Source: Cellvibrionaceae bacterium
GTDB lineage: Bacteria; Pseudomonadota; Gammaproteobacteria; Pseudomonadales; Cellvibrionaceae
Direction of reading: 5' to 3'
Assembly (NCBI GenBank): GCA_021151825.1
Contig: JAGKWQ010000015.1
Location: 61,262-125,261 of the forward strand
DNA: 64,000 bases
Positions within the stretch are counted from its first letter, which is position 1; the number at the start of each line of letters is the position of its first letter. Under the pieces are notes generated by a model. It was not told the origin of the DNA, ran no database searches, and saw only the letters and a list, made by a program, of their open reading frames with translations. The position numbers and the translations under genes were made by a program. Positions 34,130 to 43,000 of the stretch are shown here, piece after piece.

Positions 34130-35212
34130 TCATGATTCTGCACCTTGAAAAGCGTTTTGCGCTGCATTTTTTTTACAGAATTGGCTGGGCGTCATACCGG
34201 TTTGCTTTTTAAATGCAGAATTAAATGTGGATTTTGAACCGAACCCAACCGCATAGGCGATATCCAGTAAGTTGCCAGATTGATTGGTTGTAAGCTCAAC
34301 ACATGCCGCATCAACCCTGAGTTGGTTGATATATTCGGAAAAGTTTTTCTGCGAGCCCTGATTAATAATCCAGGATAAGGTTTTTTCCTGAATGCCGGTC
34401 TCAGTAGAAAGATCGCGCAAGCTAAGTCTGGGTTGCTGATAAAGCTGGCGATCTCGGATGATCTTGTCTACTTGCGGGAATAATGACTGCGCTTCGCGAT
34501 TGTCGGTAGTTTTTTCCGGTTGCGGATCGTTGCTGAGATATTCAAATTCACTGAATTGATTAAATAGCTGTGGTTGTCGTATCACCATGATTATCAGGTA
34601 GCTGATTAGCCCGGTATAAATGCTGATATTTATAAAATACCAACGCTGCAACCACTCATGTGCAAGAAAGGGTTGCAGGTTGAGCCGAACCAGGTCCTGC
34701 AGCATCATGACTAAAAACATTGCAAGCAGGCCAGTCATCCAGTGAATTGAAATGTCCGCTGCATTGGAGCTCGTTTGCTTGATCACCTTGTGGTAACGAT
34801 GGAGTAAATTCATGGCGAGTGAGAGGTAAATAATCTGGCTGACACTACCCAGCGCAATAACAATTTGCGGCCAATGGGTAAATGGCAACGTGAGGAGTAT
34901 GGGCGATAAGTGCATCGCCAACTGGCGAGTGTCCGGTGCCTTGTTGTAAACCAATTGATTGCAAAACCAATAGAACACCGGGCCAAAACCCAACAGCAGC
35001 GCCGGAGTAACCAAGTGCAAATTGCGCGAGATGCCGGTTTCTTCCAGCAAATTGAAGGTCATCAACAGGGCTACCAGTGATAACAGAATTCGCAAACTAC
35101 TAATGCGCTGGTTGCCGCTGGCAAGCAGCAGCCCAAACAGGCACACGGCAAGATAAACGATATGGACCAGATTGACTGGCAGTAACGTTACCGGGGAGAT
35201 TAGGGTATCCAT
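34130..35212 (-). CDS. Membrane-embedded AraC-family regulator
   Basis: 360 residues: about seven hydrophobic segments in residues 1-215, then a linker and a C-terminal AraC helix-turn-helix pair (about 255-350; DIAYAVGFGSKSTFNSAFKKQTGMTPSQF). Same design as the regulator at 7651-8841 but clearly diverged. The adjacent downstream S41 peptidase gene is the probable target or partner. It is divergent from the YjfI-PspA operon across a region with a very stable hairpin and two palindromes, so it could also act there. Confidence 0.85.
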   Translation of the reverse strand: MDTLISPVTLLPVNLVHIVYLAVCLFGLLLASGNQRISSLRILLSLVALLMTFNLLEETGISRNLHLVTPALLLGFGPVFYWFCNQLVYNKAPDTRQLAMHLSPILLTLPFTHWPQIVIALGSVSQIIYLSLAMNLLHRYHKVIKQTSSNAADISIHWMTGLLAMFLVMMLQDLVRLNLQPFLAHEWLQRWYFINISIYTGLISYLIIMVIRQPQLFNQFSEFEYLSNDPQPEKTTDNREAQSLFPQVDKIIRDRQLYQQPRLSLRDLSTETGIQEKTLSWIINQGSQKNFSEYINQLRVDAACVELTTNQSGNLLDIAYAVGFGSKSTFNSAFKKQTGMTPSQFCKKNAAQNAFQGAES

Positions 35213-35317
35213 CTGAAGGTTGTTCCTGGGGATTGGCGAGGCGAAGAATCATAAATCATCTTCACCAGTTTTCTGAATCCAGTGTGTCGCTTAGATTAAT
35301 TTTTAATAATTTTACGC

Positions 35318-35356
35318 ACAAAGCCCGCATTTTGATTATCAAAATGCGGGCTTTGT
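35318..35356. repeat. Perfect 18-bp hairpin in a divergent promoter region
   Basis: The arm at 35318-35335 (ACAAAGCCCGCATTTTGA) pairs perfectly with 35339-35356 around the loop TTA. No long U-run follows on either strand. Both flanking genes read away from it, so it does not end a known transcript. It could be a repeat element, a small-RNA terminator or a structured operator. Confidence 0.7.
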
Positions 35357-35420
35357 CTTTTGGTGTGGCGATAAGTGGCTGTTTCTTCAACTATTTTATA
35401 AATTTAAGCGTCCTTTTAAA

Positions 35421-35454
35421 TATTACATGTAATATTTGATTTATTACATGTGAT
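35421..35454 (+). promoter_or_regulatory. Paired ATTACATGTAAT palindromes before yjfI
   Basis: ATTACATGTAAT (35422-35433) and ATTACATGTGAT (35443-35454) have centres 21 nt apart, two helical turns, so they face the same side of DNA. They end 17 nt before the yjfI start. The core TACATGTA lacks the two-base spacer of the BlaI boxes at 32067, so they may bind a different regulator, possibly the N-terminal DNA-binding-like part of the YjfI protein itself. Confidence 0.5.
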
Positions 35455-35471
35455 GCCTTAATGTTCTTCAT

Positions 35472-36101
35472 ATGCAGAAAAAATCATCAGCACATTACCA
35501 GCGCGAATACCGCAACCGGTTGCGGGAACAAGGGTTCGTGAAAAAAGAGGTGTGGATTCTCCCGGAGAATGCGCGCCGCCTTTCTCTTTATGAGATGGAG
35601 TTGCGGGTGTCTGCCAAGCAGGTTGTTTCCCGTGGGTTTATGCCAGTGAAAGGAGAAAGTCGAATGACCGATGTTGTTAACCGTTGGACCACCCCAAGCC
35701 TCTACGATGCGCTGGGCAAATCGGATTTGTTTGCCAGTGAGCGGGCGGAGATCGAGTTAATTGATGGTGTGGCGCCAGCGCTGCATATCACTATGTATGA
35801 ATATGGCGATTTGCCATTGTTTGTCACTGTGTCGGGCGAGCAAATTGTGGTGGAGGGAACCCTCTGGTCTTTGTCAGAGGTGACTGATGCGGCGCTGTTT
35901 AATGAAACCGTATTGCGCACTCACAAATATTTTCCGTTGTCGACGATCAGTCTGGACAAAATCGATGGTGACGATTGTTACCACATGTTCGGTGCGCTGA
36001 GCTCTGCGTCCAGCTTGCAAGACATTGTGTTTGAAATTGAAATTCTGGCCTCCAATGTCATTCAGGCAACCGAAGCTTATGCGGACTTTTTGTTGAAATA
36101 A
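35472..36101 (+). CDS. YjfI-like protein (DUF2170) with DNA-binding-like N-terminus
   Basis: 209 residues. Residues 1-45 are basic (SAHYQREYRNRLREQGFVKKEVW) and resemble a small ribbon- or helix-type DNA-binding segment; residues 65-209 are a DUF2170/YjfI domain (ALHITMYEYGDLPLFVTVSGEQI, NETVLRTHKYFPLSTIS). The ATG at 35472 has no Shine-Dalgarno site, whereas an internal ATG at 35664, before MTDVVNRW, has AGGAG 8 nt upstream, so a short form of 145 residues may also be made. In enterobacteria yjfI precedes the PspA-like yjfJ, as here. Probable regulator or partner of the PspA protein. Confidence 0.8.
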   Translation: MQKKSSAHYQREYRNRLREQGFVKKEVWILPENARRLSLYEMELRVSAKQVVSRGFMPVKGESRMTDVVNRWTTPSLYDALGKSDLFASERAEIELIDGVAPALHITMYEYGDLPLFVTVSGEQIVVEGTLWSLSEVTDAALFNETVLRTHKYFPLSTISLDKIDGDDCYHMFGALSSASSLQDIVFEIEILASNVIQATEAYADFLLK

Positions 36102-36184
36102 AAAGTTATTGAAATAAACAGCTATTGAAATAATGGATTTTTAATTTAACAGGCTCTTAACGGATATTATCGAGGTAAATACGT

Positions 36185-36883
36185 ATGAATATCTGGTCGA
36201 AAATGATTACTGCCTTGCGCGGTGGTGTAAATGAAGCAGGTGAAGCAATTGTAGATAGTCAGGCGCTGCGTATTCTGGATCAGGAAGTACGCGATGCGGG
36301 CGAAGAATTAAAGCGTTCTAAAGACAGCCTTGCGGAAATTATGGCGCGCCAGAAACTGGCTGAAGAAAAAAGCAAGCAACTGCAAAAAAATATCGATGAA
36401 CATGAAAATTATGCTGCAAAAGCACTGGAAAAAGGCGATGAGAAACTTGCACTGGAAGTGGCTGAGCGCATTGCGGAGTTTGAGAATGGTCTGATTTCGG
36501 AAAAAGAAGCGGCAGAGGGGTTTGCCCAAAGCGTAGCAAAATTACGTGCAGCGATTGATCAGGCTGAAAAAAATATCAAACGCCTGAAGCAGCAAGTGGA
36601 TACAGTAAAAGCCACTGAAAATGTTCAGCGCGCACAAGCGGCAGTTGCCGAGCGCCACAGCGGTTCAGATTCAAAAATGCGCACGGCAATGGAATCACTG
36701 GAGCGAATCAAGGAGCGCCAGGCATTGAAAGATGCACAGTTTAAAGCTGCTGATGAAATGGCAAAAACCAGTGGTGGTGATTCGCTCAAAGCAAAACTGG
36801 AAGCCGCTGGAATCACTACCAGCGGAAAATCAGCGGAAGATGTATTGGCGCGGATCAAGAATAAATCCTCGAACACAAATTAA
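36185..36883 (+). CDS. PspA/IM30-family membrane-stress protein
   Basis: 232 residues, almost wholly helical coiled coil (LDQEVRDAGEELKRSKDSLAE, KLALEVAERIAEFE), beginning with the amphipathic MNIWSKMITALRGG. PspA/IM30 proteins are ESCRT-III relatives that coat and mend the inner membrane. The Ala/Lys-rich C-terminus (KSAEDVLARIKNKS) is the small helix also seen in the YjfJ subgroup. It lies 83 nt after the YjfI-like gene and is followed by YqiJ and flotillin genes; all on the same strand. Confidence 0.9.
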   Translation: MNIWSKMITALRGGVNEAGEAIVDSQALRILDQEVRDAGEELKRSKDSLAEIMARQKLAEEKSKQLQKNIDEHENYAAKALEKGDEKLALEVAERIAEFENGLISEKEAAEGFAQSVAKLRAAIDQAEKNIKRLKQQVDTVKATENVQRAQAAVAERHSGSDSKMRTAMESLERIKERQALKDAQFKAADEMAKTSGGDSLKAKLEAAGITTSGKSAEDVLARIKNKSSNTN

Positions 36884-37036
36884 TATCGTGGAGTTAATAT
36901 TTTTATATTAAGGATGACAAAGAATGGATTCACGATAGGTGAGTTTGTTAATGCATACAGATAACTTTTGTGTGCATGGCAAATCTATTCGGAATGCGTT
37001 TAAAAACCATCTGTATAGTTTTCTGGAATATTCGGT

Positions 37037-37711
37037 ATGAATGATTTTCTACTCACGATTGTCAGTTTTCCCACAGTGATTTTCACCTTTGTATTGGGCG
37101 TTGCCGTGCTTTATTGGTTATGTGCGGCATTTGGTCTGCTGGATATCGAAATGCTCGATGTGGACTTGCCAGAAGTGGATGGGCATCTACATGCTCATGC
37201 AGAACACAGCTTTGCCGAAACATTTGCCGGTATTCTTTTGCGCTTAGGGCTTAACGGCGTACCGGTAACAATCATCATTACTTTCATTGCCTTAATAGGT
37301 TGGTTTATCAGTTATTACCTGAGCTATTTTGAATGGTTAATGTTTGGTTATGGCTGGCTCAGATTTCTAATAGGTATTCCGGTTTTCTTATTCGCATTAT
37401 ATTTGGCGATAGTGGTTACTGCGCAATTAATCAAGCCGCTGCGCAAGCTCTTCGCAAAAACTGAACAGTTTGTGGAAAAGAAAATTTTGGGGCAAACCGC
37501 TATTGTTCGCTCATCCAGAGTGGATGATAAATCTGGTGAGGCAAATTTTGATGATGGCGGCGCAGGTTTAATTGTAAAAGTGCGTGCAATTGGTGATCAG
37601 CAATTTGTACGTGGTGATCGGGTAGTGTTATTGGAGTATCGCGCTGAACTGCATGGGTATAGCGTAATTTCTGAAGCGGAATTTCTGGGTAAACCCAGCG
37701 ATAATTGTTAA
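37037..37711 (+). CDS. yqiJ: YqiJ-family inner membrane protein (NfeD-like OB fold)
   Basis: 224 residues: one N-terminal membrane segment (about 8-30), a histidine-rich cytoplasmic or periplasmic stretch (HLHAHAEHSF), two further segments (about 75-97 and 108-130), and a C-terminal OB-fold domain (GQTAIVRSSRVDD, GLIVKVRAIGDQQFVRGDRVVLLEY) like NfeD. YqiJ/NfeD proteins partner with flotillin or stomatin; the flotillin gene follows 27 nt downstream, as in Escherichia coli yqiJK. Confidence 0.88.
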   Translation: MNDFLLTIVSFPTVIFTFVLGVAVLYWLCAAFGLLDIEMLDVDLPEVDGHLHAHAEHSFAETFAGILLRLGLNGVPVTIIITFIALIGWFISYYLSYFEWLMFGYGWLRFLIGIPVFLFALYLAIVVTAQLIKPLRKLFAKTEQFVEKKILGQTAIVRSSRVDDKSGEANFDDGGAGLIVKVRAIGDQQFVRGDRVVLLEYRAELHGYSVISEAEFLGKPSDNC

Positions 37712-37738
37712 CTATTAAGGGTAAAAAGGAGCACAAGC

Positions 37739-39730
37739 ATGTTTGAAGCAGCGATGGCCACACCGGTTCTTGCCGTTATTGGTATTGCATTCCTGGTTCT
37801 GCTGGGTTTGGCAGGATTATTCAATGCGTTTTATAACAAGGTTGCCCAAGGCACCGCGTTGATAGTTAACGACATGAGTTCAACACCCAAAGTGCATTTC
37901 ACCGGTGCGCTGGTGTGGCCAATTATCCACAAAAAGGAATTGATGAATATTTCATTGATCACATTAGAAGTAGATCGTCGTGGTCGCGACGGTTTGATTT
38001 GTAAAGATAATATGCGTGCAGATATTACCGTTGCATTTTATCTGCGTGTTAATGAGACCCCTCAGGATGTTTTGCGTGTTGCCAAGGCAATTGGTGCCGA
38101 GCGTGCATCGGATCGTGAAGCTGTAGAGTTATTGTTTGCTGCCAAATTTTCTGAAGCTCTGAAAACCGTGGGTAAGCAGATCGAATTTATCCAGTTGTTT
38201 GAAAATCGCCTTGAGTTTCGTGAGAAAATTGTTCAGGTCATTGGTGATGATCTCAATGGTTATGTGCTGGAAGATGTGGCGATTGATTATATCGAGCAAA
38301 CATCAAAAGCATCCCTTGATCCCAATAATATTCTGGATGCAGAAGGGATCAAGAAAATTACCGAACTGACTGCGGCTCAGAATGTGCGTACCAACATTCT
38401 TGAGCGCGATGAAGAATTGGCGATCAAGAAAAAGAACGTAGAAACGACCGAAGCTATGCTCGCGCTGGAGCGCCAGCAGGCGGATGCAGAAGCGCGCCAA
38501 AAACGTGAAATCGCGTCTATTCAAGCGCGTGAAGAAGCTGAAACCAAAAAAGTTCAGGAAGAGGAGCGTCGCAAATACGAACAAACGGCGATCCAGGTAG
38601 CACAGGATTTGTCCGTGCAAACTGAAAATCAGAAACGTGAAATTGAAGTGGCTGAGCAAAACCGCCTGCGTGCGGTAGCCATTGAGCAAGAAAAAGTCAC
38701 TCGTGCTCGTGATCTGGAAATTGTTGCCCGTAAACGCGAAGTGGAATTGCAGACTATTGAGGCGGAAAAGGCGATTGAATTGCAGAAGAAAGAAATCGCC
38801 AATGTTATTCGCGAGCGTGTAGTTGTTGATAAAACCGTCGCGATCGAAGAAGAGCGCATTAAAGAAGTGCGCGAAGTTTCCGATGCGGATCGTAAAAAAC
38901 AAGTGCAAGTATTGGCTGCTGAAGCTACAGCAGAAGAAGAGAAAGTTAAGCAAGTAAAAGCGGCCGAAGCGGAAGAGCTTTCTGCCAAGCATAAAGCCAG
39001 TGAAATTATGACGATGGCACAAGCCAAGCTGGAAGCTTCAGCAAAAGAAGCAGAAGCAATGAAGAAGTTGGCTGAAGGTCTGCAAGCTGAGCGTGCTGCT
39101 CCTGGCTTGGCCGATGCGAAAGTGCAGGAAGCCAAAGCAACTGCATTGGAAAAAGAAGGTGTTGCTGAAGCTAGCGTTATTCGTGCAAAAGGTAATGCAA
39201 ATGCAGAAGCCGGCAAAGCAGAAGCAGAAGTGATTTCCGCTAAGGGGCACGCTGAAGCAGATGTTATTGCAACCAAAGGTACGTCCGAAGCAACTGCGAA
39301 GAAAGAAATTGGTTTGGCGGGTGCGGATGTCACGCGTGAACAATTCAAAGCAGAGGCCGACGGCTTGACCGAGAAGTTTGAAGCGATGAATGCGATGAGT
39401 GAAAGCGCTCGCGCACATGAAGAATTCCGGATGGGGCTGGAAACTTCGCTGAAGGAAACGTTGGCAAGCATCGCAGCGGGCAAAGAAATTGCGAAAGAAA
39501 ATGCCGAAATTCTTGCTATTGCCTTACAAAAAGCCCATATCGATATCGTTGGCGGTGAAGCGCAATTCTTCGATAATTTCGCCAAATCCTTATCGATTGG
39601 TAAAGCGATTGATGGTCTGGCCGGCAAGAGCGGCGTGATTCAGGCTGTGCTGGATCGTTTCGTTAATAAGGGCACTGTTGCTGCACCGGCAGTGAAGGAA
39701 AAGGCGGAAGACGTTGAAGTAGTTGGTTGA
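37739..39730 (+). CDS. yqiK: Flotillin YqiK
   Basis: 663 residues. An N-terminal membrane anchor (about 8-30) leads to an SPFH/Band-7 domain (about 35-230; ADITVAFYLRVNETPQDVLRVAKAIG) and a very long Glu/Ala/Lys coiled coil (about 235-560) ending in a flotillin C-terminal region (AKENAEILAIALQKAHIDIVGG). It forms large oligomers at ordered inner-membrane domains by family knowledge. It is 27 nt after yqiJ. The coiled-coil core has many EAE/AKG repeats from internal duplications. Confidence 0.93.
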   Translation: MFEAAMATPVLAVIGIAFLVLLGLAGLFNAFYNKVAQGTALIVNDMSSTPKVHFTGALVWPIIHKKELMNISLITLEVDRRGRDGLICKDNMRADITVAFYLRVNETPQDVLRVAKAIGAERASDREAVELLFAAKFSEALKTVGKQIEFIQLFENRLEFREKIVQVIGDDLNGYVLEDVAIDYIEQTSKASLDPNNILDAEGIKKITELTAAQNVRTNILERDEELAIKKKNVETTEAMLALERQQADAEARQKREIASIQAREEAETKKVQEEERRKYEQTAIQVAQDLSVQTENQKREIEVAEQNRLRAVAIEQEKVTRARDLEIVARKREVELQTIEAEKAIELQKKEIANVIRERVVVDKTVAIEEERIKEVREVSDADRKKQVQVLAAEATAEEEKVKQVKAAEAEELSAKHKASEIMTMAQAKLEASAKEAEAMKKLAEGLQAERAAPGLADAKVQEAKATALEKEGVAEASVIRAKGNANAEAGKAEAEVISAKGHAEADVIATKGTSEATAKKEIGLAGADVTREQFKAEADGLTEKFEAMNAMSESARAHEEFRMGLETSLKETLASIAAGKEIAKENAEILAIALQKAHIDIVGGEAQFFDNFAKSLSIGKAIDGLAGKSGVIQAVLDRFVNKGTVAAPAVKEKAEDVEVVG

Positions 39731-40082
39731 TCTTTTACGTTGTTGAAAAGATCGAATAAGGTTTGTGTTACTCGTAAGTATGTTTGACGTTGGGGTTTAG
39801 TTTCAACACTGTCAAGTTGTTTGCATGGATGTGGCTGCCTTCCCTCTGGTAAGGCAGCGCAAGAATGAATGCAGGGATGCGTTTGACGGTGCTACATGAA
39901 TGTGCTGTTTAAAGGTGAGTAGCAAGCAAAATATATTTTGCGCTGATGCAATACCTGTATTTTTCAGGTAGGCCTTATGTAGCGAGTAGTGGTAAATATT
40001 TGAAACTAGATTATCCACTGATAAACAGTTTGCAGTAAGAAACTTTATTTACGTTGACTGCTTAGCTTAAAAGGAACCCATC
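39731..40082. other. Intergenic region with dispersed repeat, between flotillin and AAA+ genes
   Basis: 352 nt without a gene. A weak hairpin follows the flotillin stop (GATCTTTT 39729-39736 with AAAAGATC 39746-39753). GTTTGACGTTGGGGTT (39782-39797) is the same word as at 104-119, and a perfect hairpin GCTGCCTT/AAGGCAGC lies at 39834-39858. The remainder is AT-rich and may carry a promoter for the ATPase gene. Confidence 0.6.
39782..39858 (+). repeat. Second copy of the GTTTGACGTTGGGGTT repeat, with hairpin
   Basis: Sixteen bases identical to 104-119, then a related AGT-TTTC stretch and CATGGATG, followed by the 8-bp hairpin GCTGCCTT-N9-AAGGCAGC (39834-39858). Unlike the first copy, it lacks the 20-bp perfect arm. 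It is probably a degenerate member of the same family. Confidence 0.6.
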
Positions 40083-43000
40083 ATGGCGCAGCAAAACGAT
40101 GCCGCCCAGGCTGCTGGCAATATTGTAGATAAGGCCGTCGCCGAAGGCGGGGCTTATGAAATTATTCGCAAGCGTTTGCTGGATCAAGGCCAGCAGCTTA
40201 CGCAAAAAGTACGTGAGCTTAATGACGCTCGCCTTGCTGAATTTGGCAGCTCTGCCATGGTTGCAACGGCGCGTGTGCGTGTGCGCACCGAAAATAATTG
40301 CATTCCGCGCGATATAGTACAGGTTGGCGATTATTTACTATTCGGCTACAACGTATTTATTGGTTTGAAAAAAGAAACCAAAGTTGAAGATGTATTTTCG
40401 CTATTTACCAAAAAAGACACAGATTCTGGCGTAGAGCTTGAGCAAGTTAGTTTTGCCAATACTTTTTTAGCTGAACAAAGCTTTGTTAATGACTTTGATG
40501 AGTTGTATCGTTATTACAAAGATACCCGCATTGTTGAGCTGACTACCAATAACGGAAAATTGCTTGCCGGTTTCCAGATTGGTGAGCGGCTGGATGATAT
40601 TCGCGTATTTCGTTGGTCAATTTCTCCTGACGGCAAAACCGTAAAGTACATTGATAATCGCGGTGAACGCGATATCCAGTTGCCTCCTGCATTTGATTTT
40701 GAATGGGTTGCTGCTACACGTGAAAATGCTGTGCACGGGCGCCATCCGCATTTAAATATCCTCGATAAAGTATTTGTTGAAACGGTTGGTGGTGACCTCA
40801 CCATTAAAATCGAAAACAATACTGAAGATGGTTTGGGAATTTATCGCGAAACCGTGGAGGATAAAACCCAATCACTGGATGATGCCAGCGTATTCTATGC
40901 TGCTGTTGGTAGTTTGATTTTGTTAAAAATTCGCCCCTATCGCGAAGAACAATTCCGTTATCTGATTTTCAATTCGCTCACGCAAAGTGTATTGCGCATT
41001 GATAAAATCGGCCAAAGCTGCGTGCAGTTACCGGAAAACCACGGCATTATTTTTCCCGGCGGTTACTACCTCAACACCGGCGAATATAAAACCTTTGAAG
41101 AGGACAATAGTGCATTTCGTTTCAAACGCATGATCCGTTCACCGAACGGGGAAGATGTACTGTATGTATTTTATGAGCCCGCCGTCGGATTAGTTTCGCT
41201 GCTGGCATACAATATTATTGAAAAGAAATTGCAAAATCCCATCTATGGCAGCGGTTATGCGCTCGCCGATAATGGTGAAATTGTTATTTTCTCGGCCGAG
41301 GCTGAGCCTACCCGTGTTCATCCCATGCAAATATGGGAGACACCTTATGTTAGTGCAGAATTTGCGAGCAAAGTGCCGGCGCGACAAAATTTTTATGGCC
41401 GCATTGGCAACAATGAATTAGTGCGCGGTATTTCAGATTTTTACAGTATTGGTCGTATTATCGGCAACCAATCGGTTTCTGTGCGCCTTTATGAAGAGTT
41501 AAGTCTGGCCGCTAAAAAAGTATTTGATAGCTATTATTGGCTCAGTGAAAGCGAAACCAATGCAATTGCAGCGGTACTAAAAGAAATTTCGGCGACCGCC
41601 GAATTGGTTATCGATGAGTTTGAAAAAGTAGAATCCATTCGCCAGCAATCTGCCAGGGCCATGCAAGATGCAGAACGCGAGCAAGAAACCATTTTACAAT
41701 CCCTGCGCCCGGAAAATTGGAATACTGCTGAAGATTATGTCGATGCATTAAGCCGTGTGCGTAAACAGCGTGGCCATTTAGCGACAATTAAAGATTACCG
41801 CTATATTGATCAAACTCGTATCGCGCAACTGGATCAGCAACTGTTGGATGCCAACACAACGTTAAGCGAACAAACGGTTGTTTATCTGTCGGATGAAAAA
41901 TCCCTCACGCCTTATCTCACCAGGCTGGATGAATTAAACCAGCAAGTAGAGCAAGCCGAAACTAACTCGACCATTACGCCTATTATTGACGTCATTGAAA
42001 AAACTGCTTCGGGTCTGGATTTGTTATCGGAATTAATGGGTACCCTAAAGGTTGATGACGCCACTGTGCGCACGCGTATTGTGGATGCTATCTCCGAAGT
42101 CTATGCCAAGCTCAATCAAAGTCGTGCTAATGCAAAACACAAGCAAAAGAATTTTGGTTCTGCTGAGGCCGTTGCGCAATTTGGCGCGCAATTTAAATTA
42201 TTCTCCCAAAGTATTGCCCATGCCTTGGGTTTGGCAACTACACCGGAAAAATGTGATGAACAACTTTCTAAATCATTAGTGCGCCTGGAAGAACTGGAAG
42301 GGCAGTTCAGTGAGTTTGATCAATTCCTTACGGATATCATGGCTAAACGTGAGGAAATTTATGAGAGTTTTCAAGAACACAAACAACGTTTGTTGGATGA
42401 ACGTCAGAGAAAAGCGCAAAGTATTACCGATGCCGCAACCCGTATTCTGGCCAGCATTGAAAAGCGTTCACTTGGGATTAGTAGCCAGGAAGATTTAAAT
42501 ACCTATTTTGCATCCGATGCGCTTGTACTAAAAATCAATGATTTGGTCGAACAATTAAAAGCGCTTGATAACGCTGTGAAGGCAGATGATCTGGATGCAC
42601 GTTTTAAGGCCATTAAAGGCCAGGCTCTGCGTGCATTGCGTGATAAAAGCGATATTTTTGAAGAGGGTGGCAATGTTATCAAACTGGGTAAACATAAATT
42701 TAGTGTGAACACCCAGGAGCTGGATCTGACAATTATTCCACGTGAAGGCGAATTGAATTTCCATCTTGCCGGTACTGATTATTATGCGGTTGTTAATAAT
42801 GCGGAATTATTGGGATTAAAAGATTATTGGGCTGTAAGCCTTGAATCTGAAACAGCAAACGTCTATCGCGCAGAATATCTGGCCGCGTTAATTCTTAATG
42901 CAGCAGAGAACAATGCGGAAGGTTTATCGCATAACCAGTTGCATGAAGCCTTAATTGATTCAGAGAAACTGGGCCGATTAGTTCGTGAATTCAGTGCGCC

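Noticed and set aside
38629..39627. A 332-codon open frame on the minus strand
   Set aside because: It is antisense to the Ala/Glu-rich flotillin coiled coil, and its Ser/Ala-rich product is a compositional shadow.
39729..39753. Hairpin after the flotillin gene as an intrinsic terminator
   Set aside because: The stem is 8 bp with no following T-run; it may allow read-through into the ATPase gene.
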